DNA of 64,000 bases from Morella rubra (lineage: Eukaryota > Streptophyta > Magnoliopsida > Fagales > Myricaceae), in NCBI GenBank assembly GCA_003952965.2, contig CM025849.1, positions 1,054,373 to 1,118,372 of the forward strand. The letters are read 5' to 3'. Below the pieces are notes generated by a model. That model ran no database searches, had not been told where the DNA came from, and saw nothing but the letters and a program-made list of their open reading frames with translations. The translations under genes were made by a program, and so were the position numbers. Below are positions 19,391 to 31,200 of this stretch, piece after piece. Position 1 is the first letter of the stretch. Every line of letters begins with the position of its first letter.

Positions 19391-20408
19391 ATTTTATTAT
19401 TATTTTTGAATCCCAAGTTAATTCTCATGAGTTGTGTAACCTTAAGTAAAATTTAGCCCAATCTGAAGACTCATGGTTCATCTTCAACAGTTTCAAGTCA
19501 CTTGCCGAGTAAAAATTCTTAATTAATCTTATAAATATAATTTGTTTTTAAGAAATATATATCGTTGTAAAATCTGAAGAACAGCAGTTTCGGATGCTGT
19601 GGATAAAAGTTATCCTCCACAAATTGGCATTATTCACAAGATCTCCAGATGTGATTTTCTTTCACTATAGGAAGACAATGAGAGATGGCTTTTCCATTGC
19701 CTGGATTCCAATCACAGCTTCGAAGGAGCCAAAGTTGAGTCCTCCACATATTGCTTTCTGTATAGAATCAGCCCATAACGAGTCCTCAAAGCAGATTTTT
19801 TCAAACTAATTCATATGCAAAGATCTCTGAGTTTCAGTCAGACCATGAATATTTAAATGAATAACTAAAAGATACAAAAGGAGAGACAAAAAATTGAAAT
19901 AAAATCTCTAAGAAGAAAATAAATAAAAAATTGAGTGAAAATAAATAAAAAATAGAGTGAGTTTATTGATTTGATTGGTATTATATTTCTGATATTCACA
20001 GAACATATATATATATATATGGAAGAAGATGAATTTACTTATTGATATATATTTCACTGTAAAATGAAGCATAACATACGTCCGTCAAAACTGAAAGGAA
20101 GAAGAACAGCAAGTGTCCCAAGTGATCCAATCAAAGTTCAGAGAATGCCATGGACAATGAGCTTTCAAGGATGGTCAACCATTGGCGGAGTACATGCATG
20201 CCTATAAATAACAAAAGAGAGTTTTTGCGAGACGCATCCGTCCCGTTGAAGTTATGAAAGAACCCGACCAATGGGAGATGAGCAGTTAGGGAAGAACAAG
20301 TTGGATAGACAGTTTCCCTTATTAAAGAAACTTCCAAGATTAGCGAAACCTAGAGCAAATAAAGTGCAAATGATGGGAAGGACGACCATAAACAAATTGT
20401 ACTACTCA
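19391..20408. repeat. SDR-array 3' flank (copy B), Copia-1 target
   Basis: Full-length version of the conserved sequence downstream of each SDR copy (compare 8532-9003, 48843-49880, 58490-59507). It includes gataaaagttatcctccac, acatgcatgcctat and a short (AT)n near 20010. It stops at ...actactca, where Copia-1 is inserted. The original continuation (tttgcatgac...) resumes at about 25174. Short frames such as 19594-19809 recur in the second copy but resemble nothing known. Confidence 0.65.
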
Positions 20409-20739
20409 TGTTGGATTGGGCTACACTCAATAATTAATTTGTCTATGAAGCAAAGTGGAGAAAATAAAATACTTCAACAAAGGTTTTATTCCACTTACTT
20501 GAGAAATAACACAAAGGTTACATGGATATTTATAGTCTACAATGAGACTTTACAACTTCTAAAACATAAAAATCTCACATAATTCACCATAGTAAATCTC
20601 ATTTAACCCCCACATAATGAGAATATTAAAAAGCTCTCTAATTCTTCAACTTTGTAACCTATGAGAATACTAAAAGACATAACCTCTCCATTAACTAATT
20701 TTATTGGAAATAAACTCTAATTAAGTTTAATAACTAACA
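20409..20739 (-). repeat. Copia-1 3' LTR
   Basis: On the minus strand it runs TGTTAGTTATT...CCAATCCAACA. It is 331 bp and directly abuts the polypurine tract. Confidence 0.88.
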
Positions 20740-23700
20740 CCCCCTCTTAAACTTAATTTTGTAACTCCCAGCAAACTCCTTATCTTGCAAAATATTTCAC
20801 CCTTGAGGGGCTTGGTGAAAATATCGGCAACTTGATCTTGTGACTTCACGAACTTGAGCTCCACCTCCTTTTTAGCTACACATTCTCGAATGAAATGAAA
20901 TTTTGTGTCGATGTGCTTGCTTCGATCATGAAAAACTGGATTCTTGGCCAAAGCTATAGCCGACTTGTTATCCACAAAAATCTCCGTTGGATCATTTTCA
21001 AGACATGAAGCTCCTTCAACAAAGATCTTAGCCAAATTGCTTGACAAACACAACTTGACATAGCAACATACTCTGCTTCACAAGTGGATAGTGTAACAAT
21101 GGGTTGCTTCTTTGAGGACCAACTAAAAGCCGCACTTCCCATGAAGAAAACAAACCCGGTTGTACTTTTTCTTTCATCAACATCTCCATCCCAATCACTA
21201 TCACAATAGCCTAAAAGCTTAAAATCATTTGAAAATGAATACAGTAATCCATGTTCAAGTGTACCTTTGATGTACCGAAGAATTCTTTTAGCCGCTTCAA
21301 ATGAGAGAAAGTAGGAGCTTCCATGTATCGACTAACAAGTCCAACCCCAAAAAGAATATCCGGCCTTGTGCAAGTTAAATATCTCAAACTTCCAACAAGA
21401 CTTTTGAAAAATGTTGGATCTACTTTTTCTCCATTTTCATGCCTTGACAATTTGATGCCACATTCTACGGGTGTGCTCACCGGCTTGCAATCATCCATTT
21501 TGAATTTCTTAAGAATGTCTTTAGCATAACATTCTTGAGAAATAAAAATGTCATCCTCCATTTGCTTTACTTCGATGCCAAGATAAAAACACATGAGACC
21601 AAGATCCGTCATCTCAAACTCCCGAGCCATTACTTTCTTGAATTCTTCAAACATGGTAGGGATTACTTCCTGTAAAAATCAAGTCATCCACATACAAACA
21701 TACGAGAAATATATCTCCATATGAATTCACCTTTGTATAAAGAGCATGTTCATAGGGACACTTCAAAAAATTGTTATCTTGAAAGTACTTGTCAATTCTA
21801 CTATTCCACGCCCTTGGTGCTTGCTTTAAGCCATACAAGGCTTTCTTCAATTTCAAAACTTTCTCTTCATGCCTTTCACAATATAACCCAAAGGTTGTTC
21901 CACATAGACTTCATTTTCAAGAAAGCCATTCAAGAAAGTGGATTTGACATCCATTTGATGGATTTTCCAACTATGTTGAGCCGCCAAAGAAATAATTAAT
22001 CGAATAGTTTCCAAGCGGGCAACGGGTGCAAATACCTCATCATAGTCAATTCCGGGCCTTTGACTATATCCTTTGGCAACTAGTCTTGCCTTGTACCTCT
22101 CCACTCCACCACTCGAATTCTTCTTTGCTTTGTACACCCATTTGACGCCAATTGGTTTTTTCCCTTTTGGAAGTATTGCAAGCTCCCACGTTTCATTCTT
22201 CTCTATGGCTTTGATTTCTTCATCCATAGCATTCCTCCACCTTTTGTCTTGTGCCGCTTCTTCAAAATTCATAGGCTCACTATCGGCAAAGAGACAAAAA
22301 AGTGTTAGATCATGTAATCTTTCCGTTACCTCCTCCGTGGCATCATAGATCTCTTGAAGGCTTCTCTTGCCTTGTGGTCCTTCGCTTGAACTTTCTTCCC
22401 TTGATGATGAAGTAGATGGACTTTGCAAGGACAATGGTGGTGTTGAAGGAGGAGAGTGCATAGATGGCTCCAAAACGTCATTTTCGTGCTCATCTTCAAA
22501 GAAATGAAGAAAATGATAATCTTCTTTTGAAGAATTCCAATCCCACGTACTTGCTTCATCGAACTCAACATCTCGACTAACAATGGTCTTGTGATCGGTT
22601 GGATTGTACAACTTGTAGCCTTTGGATCTTGAATCATAGCCGATGAAGACTAAGTTTGTGCTTTTGTCATCTAGCTTGGATCTCCTTTCATCCGGCACAT
22701 GTGCATAAGCAATACTTCCAAAAACACGCAAGTGATAAATACTTGGCTTGATTCCGCTCCATTCTTCTTGAGGAGTTTTGTCTTGCAAACTTTTTGTGGG
22801 ACATCGATTTGATAAGTACACCGCACAAGCAACCGCTTCCGCCCAAAATTCTTTTGGTAAATCTTTGCTTTTCAACATACTCCGAGCCATGTTGAGAATG
22901 GTTCGATTTTTTCTCTCGGCAACCCCATTTTGTTGTGGAGATCTTGGAACCGTTAAAGGATGGTGAATACCATTTTCTTGACAAAATCTTTTGAAGGCAT
23001 TTGATGTGTATTCACCCCCTCTATCGGATCGTAAAGCCTTTATTTCATAGCCACTTTGTTTTTCAACAAGTGTTTTGAAATTTTTGAATGTTTCAAATAC
23101 TTCCGATTTTTCTTTGAGAAAATAAACCCATGTTTTTTGGCTAAAATCATCAATAAATAGAAGGAAGTATTTGTTCTTACCAAATGATGGTGGATTGAAT
23201 GGGCCACAAACATCCGAGTGAACAAGTTGTAGTGGTTTTGTTGCTCTTGTACTAGCCTCTTTTGGAAAGCTTTTTCTTGATTGCTTCCCAAAGAGACATC
23301 CTTCACAAAGTTGATTTGGATGCTCAATAGAAGGCAAGCCATTCACCATCTTCTTCTTGGCTAGCAATTGAAGTCCTTCAAAATTCAAGTGTCCAAGTCT
23401 CAAGTGCCAAAGCCAATTTGAATCTTCAACACAAGTCTTCAAGCATTTTGCCACATCGTTTGAATGTTGAGTAGAAACATCCGGTTCTTTGTCATAGGAA
23501 CTTGGGCTATCAAACTCCCAATTTCATCTCTTATTAAAAGACTACGATTTTTCATTAGAATATCATAGCCTTTCTCTAAGAGTTGTCCTAGACTCAAAAT
23601 ATTGCTCTTCATGCTTGGCACATAATAAACATTAGTAATAAATTGATGGCCTCCATTTTTCAACCGAATCAAAATTGTACCTTTTCCCTTGATCGAAACT

Positions 23701-24831
23701 TTGGACAAGTCTCCAAAAGTAACCTTTCCGCTAACGGATTCGTCAATCTCCACAAACTTTTTTTTTATCTCCGCACATATGGTTACTTGCCGCATTGTCA
23801 AGATACCACAAATTCTTCTCTTCATTTTCTTCTCCTTTGTACGCCAACAACAAAGTGTGCTCCGTTTCTTCTTTTTCGACATAATTAGCTTCTTCTTCAA
23901 CATTGTTAGTGCTTCTACACTCCCATGAATAATGACCATATTTTTCACAATTGAAACATTGGATTTGGGATTTGTCATACCTCCTTGGATTTGATCTTGA
24001 ATTGTTTCCTTTTCCACGCCCTCTTGATGATTGTCCCTTGTCTCCATTATTGGAAAAATGATGATCATCTCTACCACGTCCTCTTCCTCTTCCATTTCTT
24101 CCTCGGCCTCTACCTCGACCACGGCCACGTCCTCTTCCTTTGTGACCACCATCTCGCTCCTCTTCCTTGTCTTTGAGAGAGAGCTTTGTAGCTAGAACTT
24201 GCTCTAATGACTCTTCCTTCTTCTTGTTGAGCCTTTCTTCGTGAGCTTGTAGAGATCCCATGAGTTCATCAATTGTGATGGCTTCCAAATCTTTCGACTC
24301 CTCGATAGCCACAACGATGTAGTCGAATTTTGATTGCAAAGAACGAAGGATCTTTTCGATGACACGAACATCTTCCAACTTTTCTCCGTACCTCTTCATT
24401 TGATTGGCTATGGCCAACACACGTGAAAAGTAATCCGCCATTGACTCAGATTCTTTCATGCGTAAGACTTCAAATTCACCTCTTAGTGTTTGAAGTCGAA
24501 CCTTCTTCACTTTGTCCACTCCTTGGTAGGAGGTTTGTAAAATCTCTCCATGCTTGCTTGGAGGTGGTTGCATTTGCCACCTTTTCAAACATAGCTTCAT
24601 CCAAACATTGATGGATGAGCATGAGCGCTTGTTGATCCTTCTTCTGGGTCTTTTGAAAAGAATCCCTTTGAGTAGGACTCAATTGAGCATCCTCACTAGG
24701 CTCTTCAAAGCCTTTCTCTACAACATCCCATGCATCTTGGGATCCAAGCAACGCCTTCTTTCAAATGCACCAATTATCAAATTGTTTTTCGAAAGGAGAG
24801 GAAAATGAAAGGGAAATGTGGAATTGGCCAT
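20727..24831 (-). pseudogene. Copia-1 gag-pol polyprotein, frameshifted
   Basis: Start ATG 24831 ([13 protein letters not shown] in the sister copy). In order on the minus strand: UBN2-type gag ([35 protein letters not shown]); an Arg/Gly-rich stretch (GRGRGRGR); a CCHC zinc knuckle [14 protein letters not shown] (about 23955); protease DNAASNHM; integrase ([30 protein letters not shown]); RT ([27 protein letters not shown] at about 21690); and RNase H (KSTTGFVFFMGS; DNKSAIALAKN; ADIFTKPLKG) to the stop at 20727. The long frame 21853-23454 spans integrase and half of RT. One-nt indels break it near 24776, 24547, 23765 (A9 run), 23455, 21850, 21650 and 21000, so this copy is defective although recently intact. 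Confidence 0.88.
20740..20753 (-). other. Copia-1 polypurine tract
   Basis: AGTTTAAGAGGGGG on the minus strand, immediately before the LTR; primer for plus-strand cDNA synthesis. Confidence 0.8.
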
Positions 24832-24851
24832 TTTTCTAGGATCAAGAACTT

Positions 24852-24863
24852 GCTCTGATACCA
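24852..24863 (-). other. Copia-1 primer binding site
   Basis: TGGTATCAGAGC on the minus strand, 3 nt inside the 5' LTR; complementary to the 3' end of initiator tRNA-Met. Confidence 0.88.
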
Positions 24864-24866
24864 CTT

Positions 24867-25170
24867 TGTTGGATTGGGCTACACTCAATAATTTGTCTAT
24901 GAAGCAAAGTGGAGAAAATAAAATACTTCAACAAAGGCTTTATTCCACTTACTTAAGAAATAACACAAAGGTTACATGGATATTTATAGTCCACAATGAG
25001 ACTTTACAACTTCTAAAACATAACACCCAAATAAATCTCACATAATTCACCATAGTAAATCTCATTTAACCCCCACATAATGAGAATATTAAAAACTTTG
25101 TAACCTATGAGAATACTAAAAGACATAAACTCTCCATTAACTAATTTTATTGGAAATAAACTCTAATTAA
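24867..25170 (-). repeat. Copia-1 5' LTR, end-truncated
   Basis: Matches the 3' LTR but lacks an internal ctctctaattctt piece and the outer gtttaataactaaca. It lies 37 bp downstream of the SDR B/C stop codon. Confidence 0.82.
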
Positions 25171-25207
25171 CTACTCATTTGCATGACTGCCCTTCTAGCA
25201 GCATAAT

Positions 25208-28200
25208 TCAGAAAATGAGGAAGCCCTTCTCCTTTAAGCTTTCAACAGTGTCCCTAAGACTCACTTCCAGAGGAATGAAGTTAATGCCCAAGCTTCTGGC
25301 TCTGTCTTGGGATACCTTGTAGACTGGCAATGAAGGCTTGTCATCTTCAAATCTGGAAAAATTTGAAATACATATAAGATCCTTCTTTGATGTTGCGTTT
25401 TTGGTGTACAAATGCATCCCAATTGTTTTTTGGGTTAAAAAAACAATTGGGATTTTTTGCATTCACAAAGTAGTCTTCAAATGAAAGGAGGAAAAACAAA
25501 ACGTGCTCATGCAGAGATCCTCCCACTCAAATCATCAAATTTCCTCCTTCCTATTTCCGAGTTCTCTGGGCAGGATCTCAAACCTCGCTTGGCTTTCATT
25601 CTCTCTCCTCATTAGGCACAAGGACCTCACAGGTTCTGGACAGAATACTTGAAACCTCAACTGCAATATCGTAGAATTGTAGCTCTTTGTTTTCCCATAC
25701 AGTTTGAAACTCTTACAGTTTTGAATGCACAACCACGTGAGAAAGCCTTCATGACTAATATGACAATATTAATAGCTACCAAATCTAAGCCCCTGCATGA
25801 TTTTCTTACTATAAACTATAGAGGCAGTTTTATCTTTAAATTATTCCTTGTAACCGTGCCGCTACCGAGACCAACTTCCCAGATTACCTTTCCCTTGTCC
25901 TAGCAACTTAATCTAGTCAAATAAATGATTTAGAATTATAATTTATATGATATGAAAGAAAATGGGGGAGGAATTGAATGTTTAAGAATGTTTGACATAA
26001 CATAACTATCCCCGAAGAAACGACAAATGATACCAAAACATATTACATAACCTGGCATACTCAATAGTAATACGTACATAATGAATTTACTTGCCACTGA
26101 CTATGAACCAATAAAGGACTCCTAAGTAGTGAACTTACTTTTCAGGAAGATGCAAACTTGGGCAAATTTTCTGCAGTATCTTGAAAGCCTCAAAATAGTG
26201 TACAACTCTTCCTACTACACAATATCTGCCACTAGCAGTAGGAGTCTCAAATGCCAGGATATGTGCATCGACAACATCTCTAATATCGACAAATATATAA
26301 ATTCCATCAGGAAATATTTCAGTTCCTGCACACAGAGAGAGAGAGAGAGTGAGCAGTAGAAGGAGACGAAGAAGAAGGGAAAAAGTTAACTAATAGCATC
26401 ACAAGTACTAATAAAAGGTAGTGAGTGGAATGAGAATAAATTTCTACAGGCAACTACACTTGAACATGGAATTTTATTGTGATCACTCTTACCATTTGAC
26501 CAAAGGAATATGCCTAAAAGCATTTTCAAGATGGCTCACCTTATATGGCAGGTACACCCTGCTATCAGCAAAAGCTAATCACTGTCGTTACCTTGGACAA
26601 GATGAATATCTGGCACAAAGAATATTTCTGGGCAGTGAATGATGGGATAGGACATTTGTTATCCGCGGAATACAGGTTGACCCTCAGCCTTATGTTTCAT
26701 GTAGAATTGCAGGGTTTACACTTTGCAGATTAAGACCAGTAACTTTCACATTCAAAGTAAACAGGAAAACAATGCAGTAAAACCTTCTGTGAAATAAAAA
26801 GGGAACTGGAAATCCTAAAGAAAATAACTGCTGATCATAATAGAAGATCTAGAAAACACAGAAAACAATTACCCATCACCAAAGAAACAAAGAGATACTC
26901 CAATACTGGATCCAAGCCAGTAGTGTCCAGTAAAGAGTTCTAGCACATACAACTTAGTGGAACATGTCATATTCACTAATTATCAGGATCCACTGAACCA
27001 GTTCTAACCTTTTCTTATGCCGCCTCAATTAGTAAGACATTTGAAGCAGAAAACTCGGGAAGAATATGATTACTTTTTGTATCTTTAAATCTCTGATACC
27101 AGTTGCACACTATTTTTCTTCCTAAAGTTGATATTCATAATTCTGTACGAATTAACGAAATCCACATAATGCTCTTTAGTGGCAAACGGATACCTTTCAC
27201 GAGCTTCAGAAAGGCTTCAATACTGAAAGTTGGAGCTGGCTGTATAAGTGGGCCAATGCAAAAGCCTGGACATATTGTTACCAAGTCAATGCCATGGTCT
27301 TCAGAGAATTTCCAAGCAGACTCCTCAGCTAAGGTTTTTGAGAGTGCATACCAATTCTGAAAGGAAAAGAAATTACCCCAAAACCTTGAAATAGGTACTC
27401 TTTTCTTGGTTGAAGGAATTAAATGACCTAAATACAAAATCATCAACATGTGTCTGATTTCATTAAGATAAGAATATAAGCTCTAATCCAACCCTGATGC
27501 ATTTTCCAGAGAATCATGAAACTGGAATTAAAAGTCTTGTCCAATGAATTACAAGTAGCCACTAGGTTAAAAATCACAAGAAAAAAGAAGAAGCAAAAAG
27601 AGCTTAAAATTTGATATGGACACCACTAGATTAAAAATCACAAAGACATAAACCACAAAGATGTTTCCTGATCTAATATACATTTATTTCCTCACACACA
27701 AGCAAATTCTTAACATAGACACAAAGACATAAACCACAAATATAAATTTCGAGAGATTATATTCTACCGTTGATTGGAAAATCCGGATCTTGATTTCAAC
27801 TGAATATAAAGTGTAAATAAAGAAAAACTTGATAAAGTGATGTGAGAAACTAAAGAATGTGTCCTATACGCACCTTCAGCTCTTCACATCTAACTGTATC
27901 TGAAAACCAAGTCTCATCAAAAACCACCTCAGTGGTCAGAGGTTTCCCGTGGCACATTACAGAAGCCATAGAAGCTGTTATAACCACTCTCTTGATAGAA
28001 GGAACTTTTGCACAAGACCTAAGAACGTTAAGAGTTCCCTTCACTGCTGGATCAATTATTTCTGACTGAACCATAAGACAAAATGCAGAACTAGCACCAT
28101 AAGAATAAATTTATAAATGCAAGCTTTGAAAAGGATATTAATGCTCGCAGAAATAGAATACATGCTTTTTCAGCAATTTTATTGTGTACTAATCTTGTTC

Positions 28201-31200
28201 TTGCATCACATTGTAACTTCTCTGATGTCTTATGTACAATTTCTGCGTAGACATTCAAGCATTTACTTTCGTAACTTTCAACCTATAAGCATTACATGCA
28301 ACAATTGTTTGTTCTGGCCATGTTGAACAACTGCAGATTACAATGTGGTAAGAAAAAAACATCCTCTTCCTTTAAGCTGCAATGAAAATTATAAAATATT
28401 TAGACCTTTTAAAAGCCATAACATATGTATGTTTCCTTGGAGTATATGTTTCCTCCGGGACTTGGATGCAGTTCATTGCCAATGTTAATGATTCTCCTTT
28501 TACAACTTCCTACGGTAGCCTGTATTGAAAAGCTTTTCTCGTCAATTTCCCACTTACAGATTAAGGCGTCATAAGTCTCTTCACAGTCAAGTGTAAATTC
28601 TTGATTTTTGCTAATTTATTGCTTCGATACTATGGCCTTGGATTGATTCTTTTGGCCAAGGCACAATCGCAAAGCAAGAATCACAGGTCGCTGAAGCAAG
28701 GGTGCTGGCATATGGTGCTTTTAAGTTTTTCTTTTTTTTAGAAAAAGCAATAATTCGGCGTATTGGAGGCAAAAAGCAAAAATGTCTTGTTGCTTATACT
28801 ATGCATTAGGCAGTAAACATAATATCATGGACGAACCTGTGGGTTACCAGGTACTAAATAAACAGGGGATGCTGTATGAAAAACACCTTGGCATCCTTCA
28901 ACAATGGGATCAAAGCATCCTTCTTCCAGCAAATCTGCTTTGAATAACTGAAGTCTTTCCTTAGCTCCATCAAGTGCAAGTAAATGCTCTGTTTTCTTTG
29001 GATCATCTGTGGAATATATATGCAAAAAATTCCAAAGACATAAACCACAAAGATGTTTAACTAATAGCATCACAAGTACTAATAAAAGGTAGTGAGTGGA
29101 ATGAGAATAAATTTCTACAGGCAACTACACTTGAACATGGAATTTTATTGTGATCACTCTTACCATTTGACCAAAGGAATATGCCTAAAAGCATTTTCAA
29201 GATGGCTCACCTTATATGGCAGGTACACCCTGCTATCAGCAAAAGCTAATCACTGTCGTTACCTTGGACAAGATGAATATCTGGCACAAAGAATATTTTG
29301 GGCAGTGAATGATGGGATAGGACATTTGTTATCCGCGGAATACAGGTTGACCCTCAGCCTTATGTTTCATGTAGAATTGCAGGGTTTACACTTTGCAGAT
29401 TAAGACCAGTAACTTTCACATTCAAAGTAAACAGGAAAACAATGCAGTAAAACCTTCTGTGAAATAAAAAGGGAACTGGAAATCCTAAAGAAAATAACTG
29501 CTGATCATAATAGAAGATCTGGAAAACACAGAAAACAATTACCCATCACCAAAGAAACAAAGAGATACTCCAATACTGGATCCAAGCCAGTAGTGTCCAG
29601 TAAAGAGTTCTAGCACATACAACTTAGTGGAACATGTCATATTCACTAATTATCAGGATCCACTGAACCAGTTCTAACCTTTTCTTATGCCGCCTCAATT
29701 AGTAAGACATTTGAAGCAGAAAACTCGGGAAGAATATGATTACTTTTTGTATCTTTAAATCTCTGATACCAGTTGCACACTATTTTTCTTCCTAAAGTTG
29801 ATATTCATAATTCTGTACGAATTAATGAAATCCACATAATGCTCTTTAGTGGCAAACGGATACCTTTCACAAGCTTCAGAAAGGCTTCAATACTGAAAGT
29901 TGGAGCTGGCTGTATAAGTGGGCCAATGCAAAAGCCTGGACATATTGTTACCAAGTCAATGCCATGGTCTTCAGAGAATTTCCAAGCAGACTCCTCAGCT
30001 AAGGTTTTTGAGAGTGCATACCAATTCTGAAAGGAAAAGAAATTACCCCAAAACCTTGAAATAGGTACTCTTTTCTTGGTTGAAGGAATTAAATGACCTA
30101 AATACAAAATCATCAACATGTGTCTGATTTCATTAAGATAAGAATATAAGCTCTAATCCAACCCTGATGCATTTTCCAGAGAATCATGAAACTGGAATTA
30201 AAAGTCTTGTCCAATGAATTACAAGTAGCCACTAGGTTAAAAATCACAAGAAAAAAGAAGAAGCAAAAAGAGCTTAAAATTTGATATGGACACCACTAGA
30301 TTAAAAATCACAAAGACATAAACCACAAAGATGTTTCCTGATCTAATATACATTTATTTCCTCACACACAAGCAAATTCTTAACATAGACACAAAGACAT
30401 AAACCACAAATATAAATTTCGAGAGATTATATTCTACCGTTGATTGGAAAATCCGGATCTTGATTTCAACTGAATATAAAGTGTAAATAAAGAAAAACTT
30501 GATAAAGTGATGTGAGAAACTAAAGAATGTGTCCTATACGCACCTTCAGCTCTTCACATCTAACTGTATCTGAAAACCAAGTCTCATCAAAAACCACCTC
30601 AGTGGTCAGAGGTTTCCCGTGGCACATTACAGAAGCCATAGAAGCTGTTATAACCACTCTCTTGATAGAAGGAACTTTTGCACAAGACCTAAGAACGTTA
30701 AGAGTTCCCTTCACTGCTGGATCAATTATTTCTGACTGAACCATAAGACAAAATGCAGAACTAGCACCATAAGAATAAATTTATAAATGCAAGCTTTGAA
30801 AAGGATATTAATGCTCGCAGAAATAGAATACATGCTTTTTCAGCAATTTTATTGTGTACTAATCTTGTTCTTGCATCACATTGTAACTTCTCTGATGTCT
30901 TATGTACAATTTCTGCGTAGACATTCAAGCATTTACTTTCGTAACTTTCAACCTATAAGCATTACATGCAACAATTGTTTGTTCTGGCCATGTTGAACAA
31001 CTGCAGATTACAATGTGGTAAGAATAAAACATCCTCTTCCTTTAAGCTGCAATGAAAATTATAAAATATTTAGACCTTTTAAAAGCCATAACATATGTAT
31101 GTTTCCTTGGAGTATATGTTTCCTCCGGGACTTGGATGCAGTTCATTGCCAATGTTAATGATTCTCCTTTTACAACTTCCTACGGTAGCCTGTATTGAAA

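Larger units (their letters stand above)
14613..24866. repeat. Segmental duplication block, copy 1
   Basis: Matches 54298 onward with long identical stretches (LINE, hAT remnants, NTF2-like fragment, 3' flank, Copia-1). Offsets vary from 39685 to 38814 to 39099 to 38907 because of indels. This copy alone keeps the 859-bp nested element. Confidence 0.93.
20409..25170 (-). mobile_element. Ty1/copia retrotransposon Copia-1
   Basis: Minus-strand element of about 4.76 kb with both LTRs (20409-20739 and 24867-25170), a tRNA-Met-type PBS, a polypurine tract and gag-pol in between. The insertion splits ...ttgtactactca / ctactcatttgc..., which is contiguous in copies A (8957) and E (49840). The outer ~15 bp of the right LTR are missing. 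The coding sequence is well preserved but carries several 1-nt indels. Confidence 0.92.

Noticed and set aside
19594..19809. 71-codon open frame conserved at 58693-58908
   Set aside because: Conservation is explained by the recent block duplication. Copy A's version is truncated and the sequence resembles no known protein; it belongs to the SDR 3' flank.
22073..24176. Several plus-strand frames inside Copia-1
   Set aside because: Shadows of the minus-strand gag-pol.
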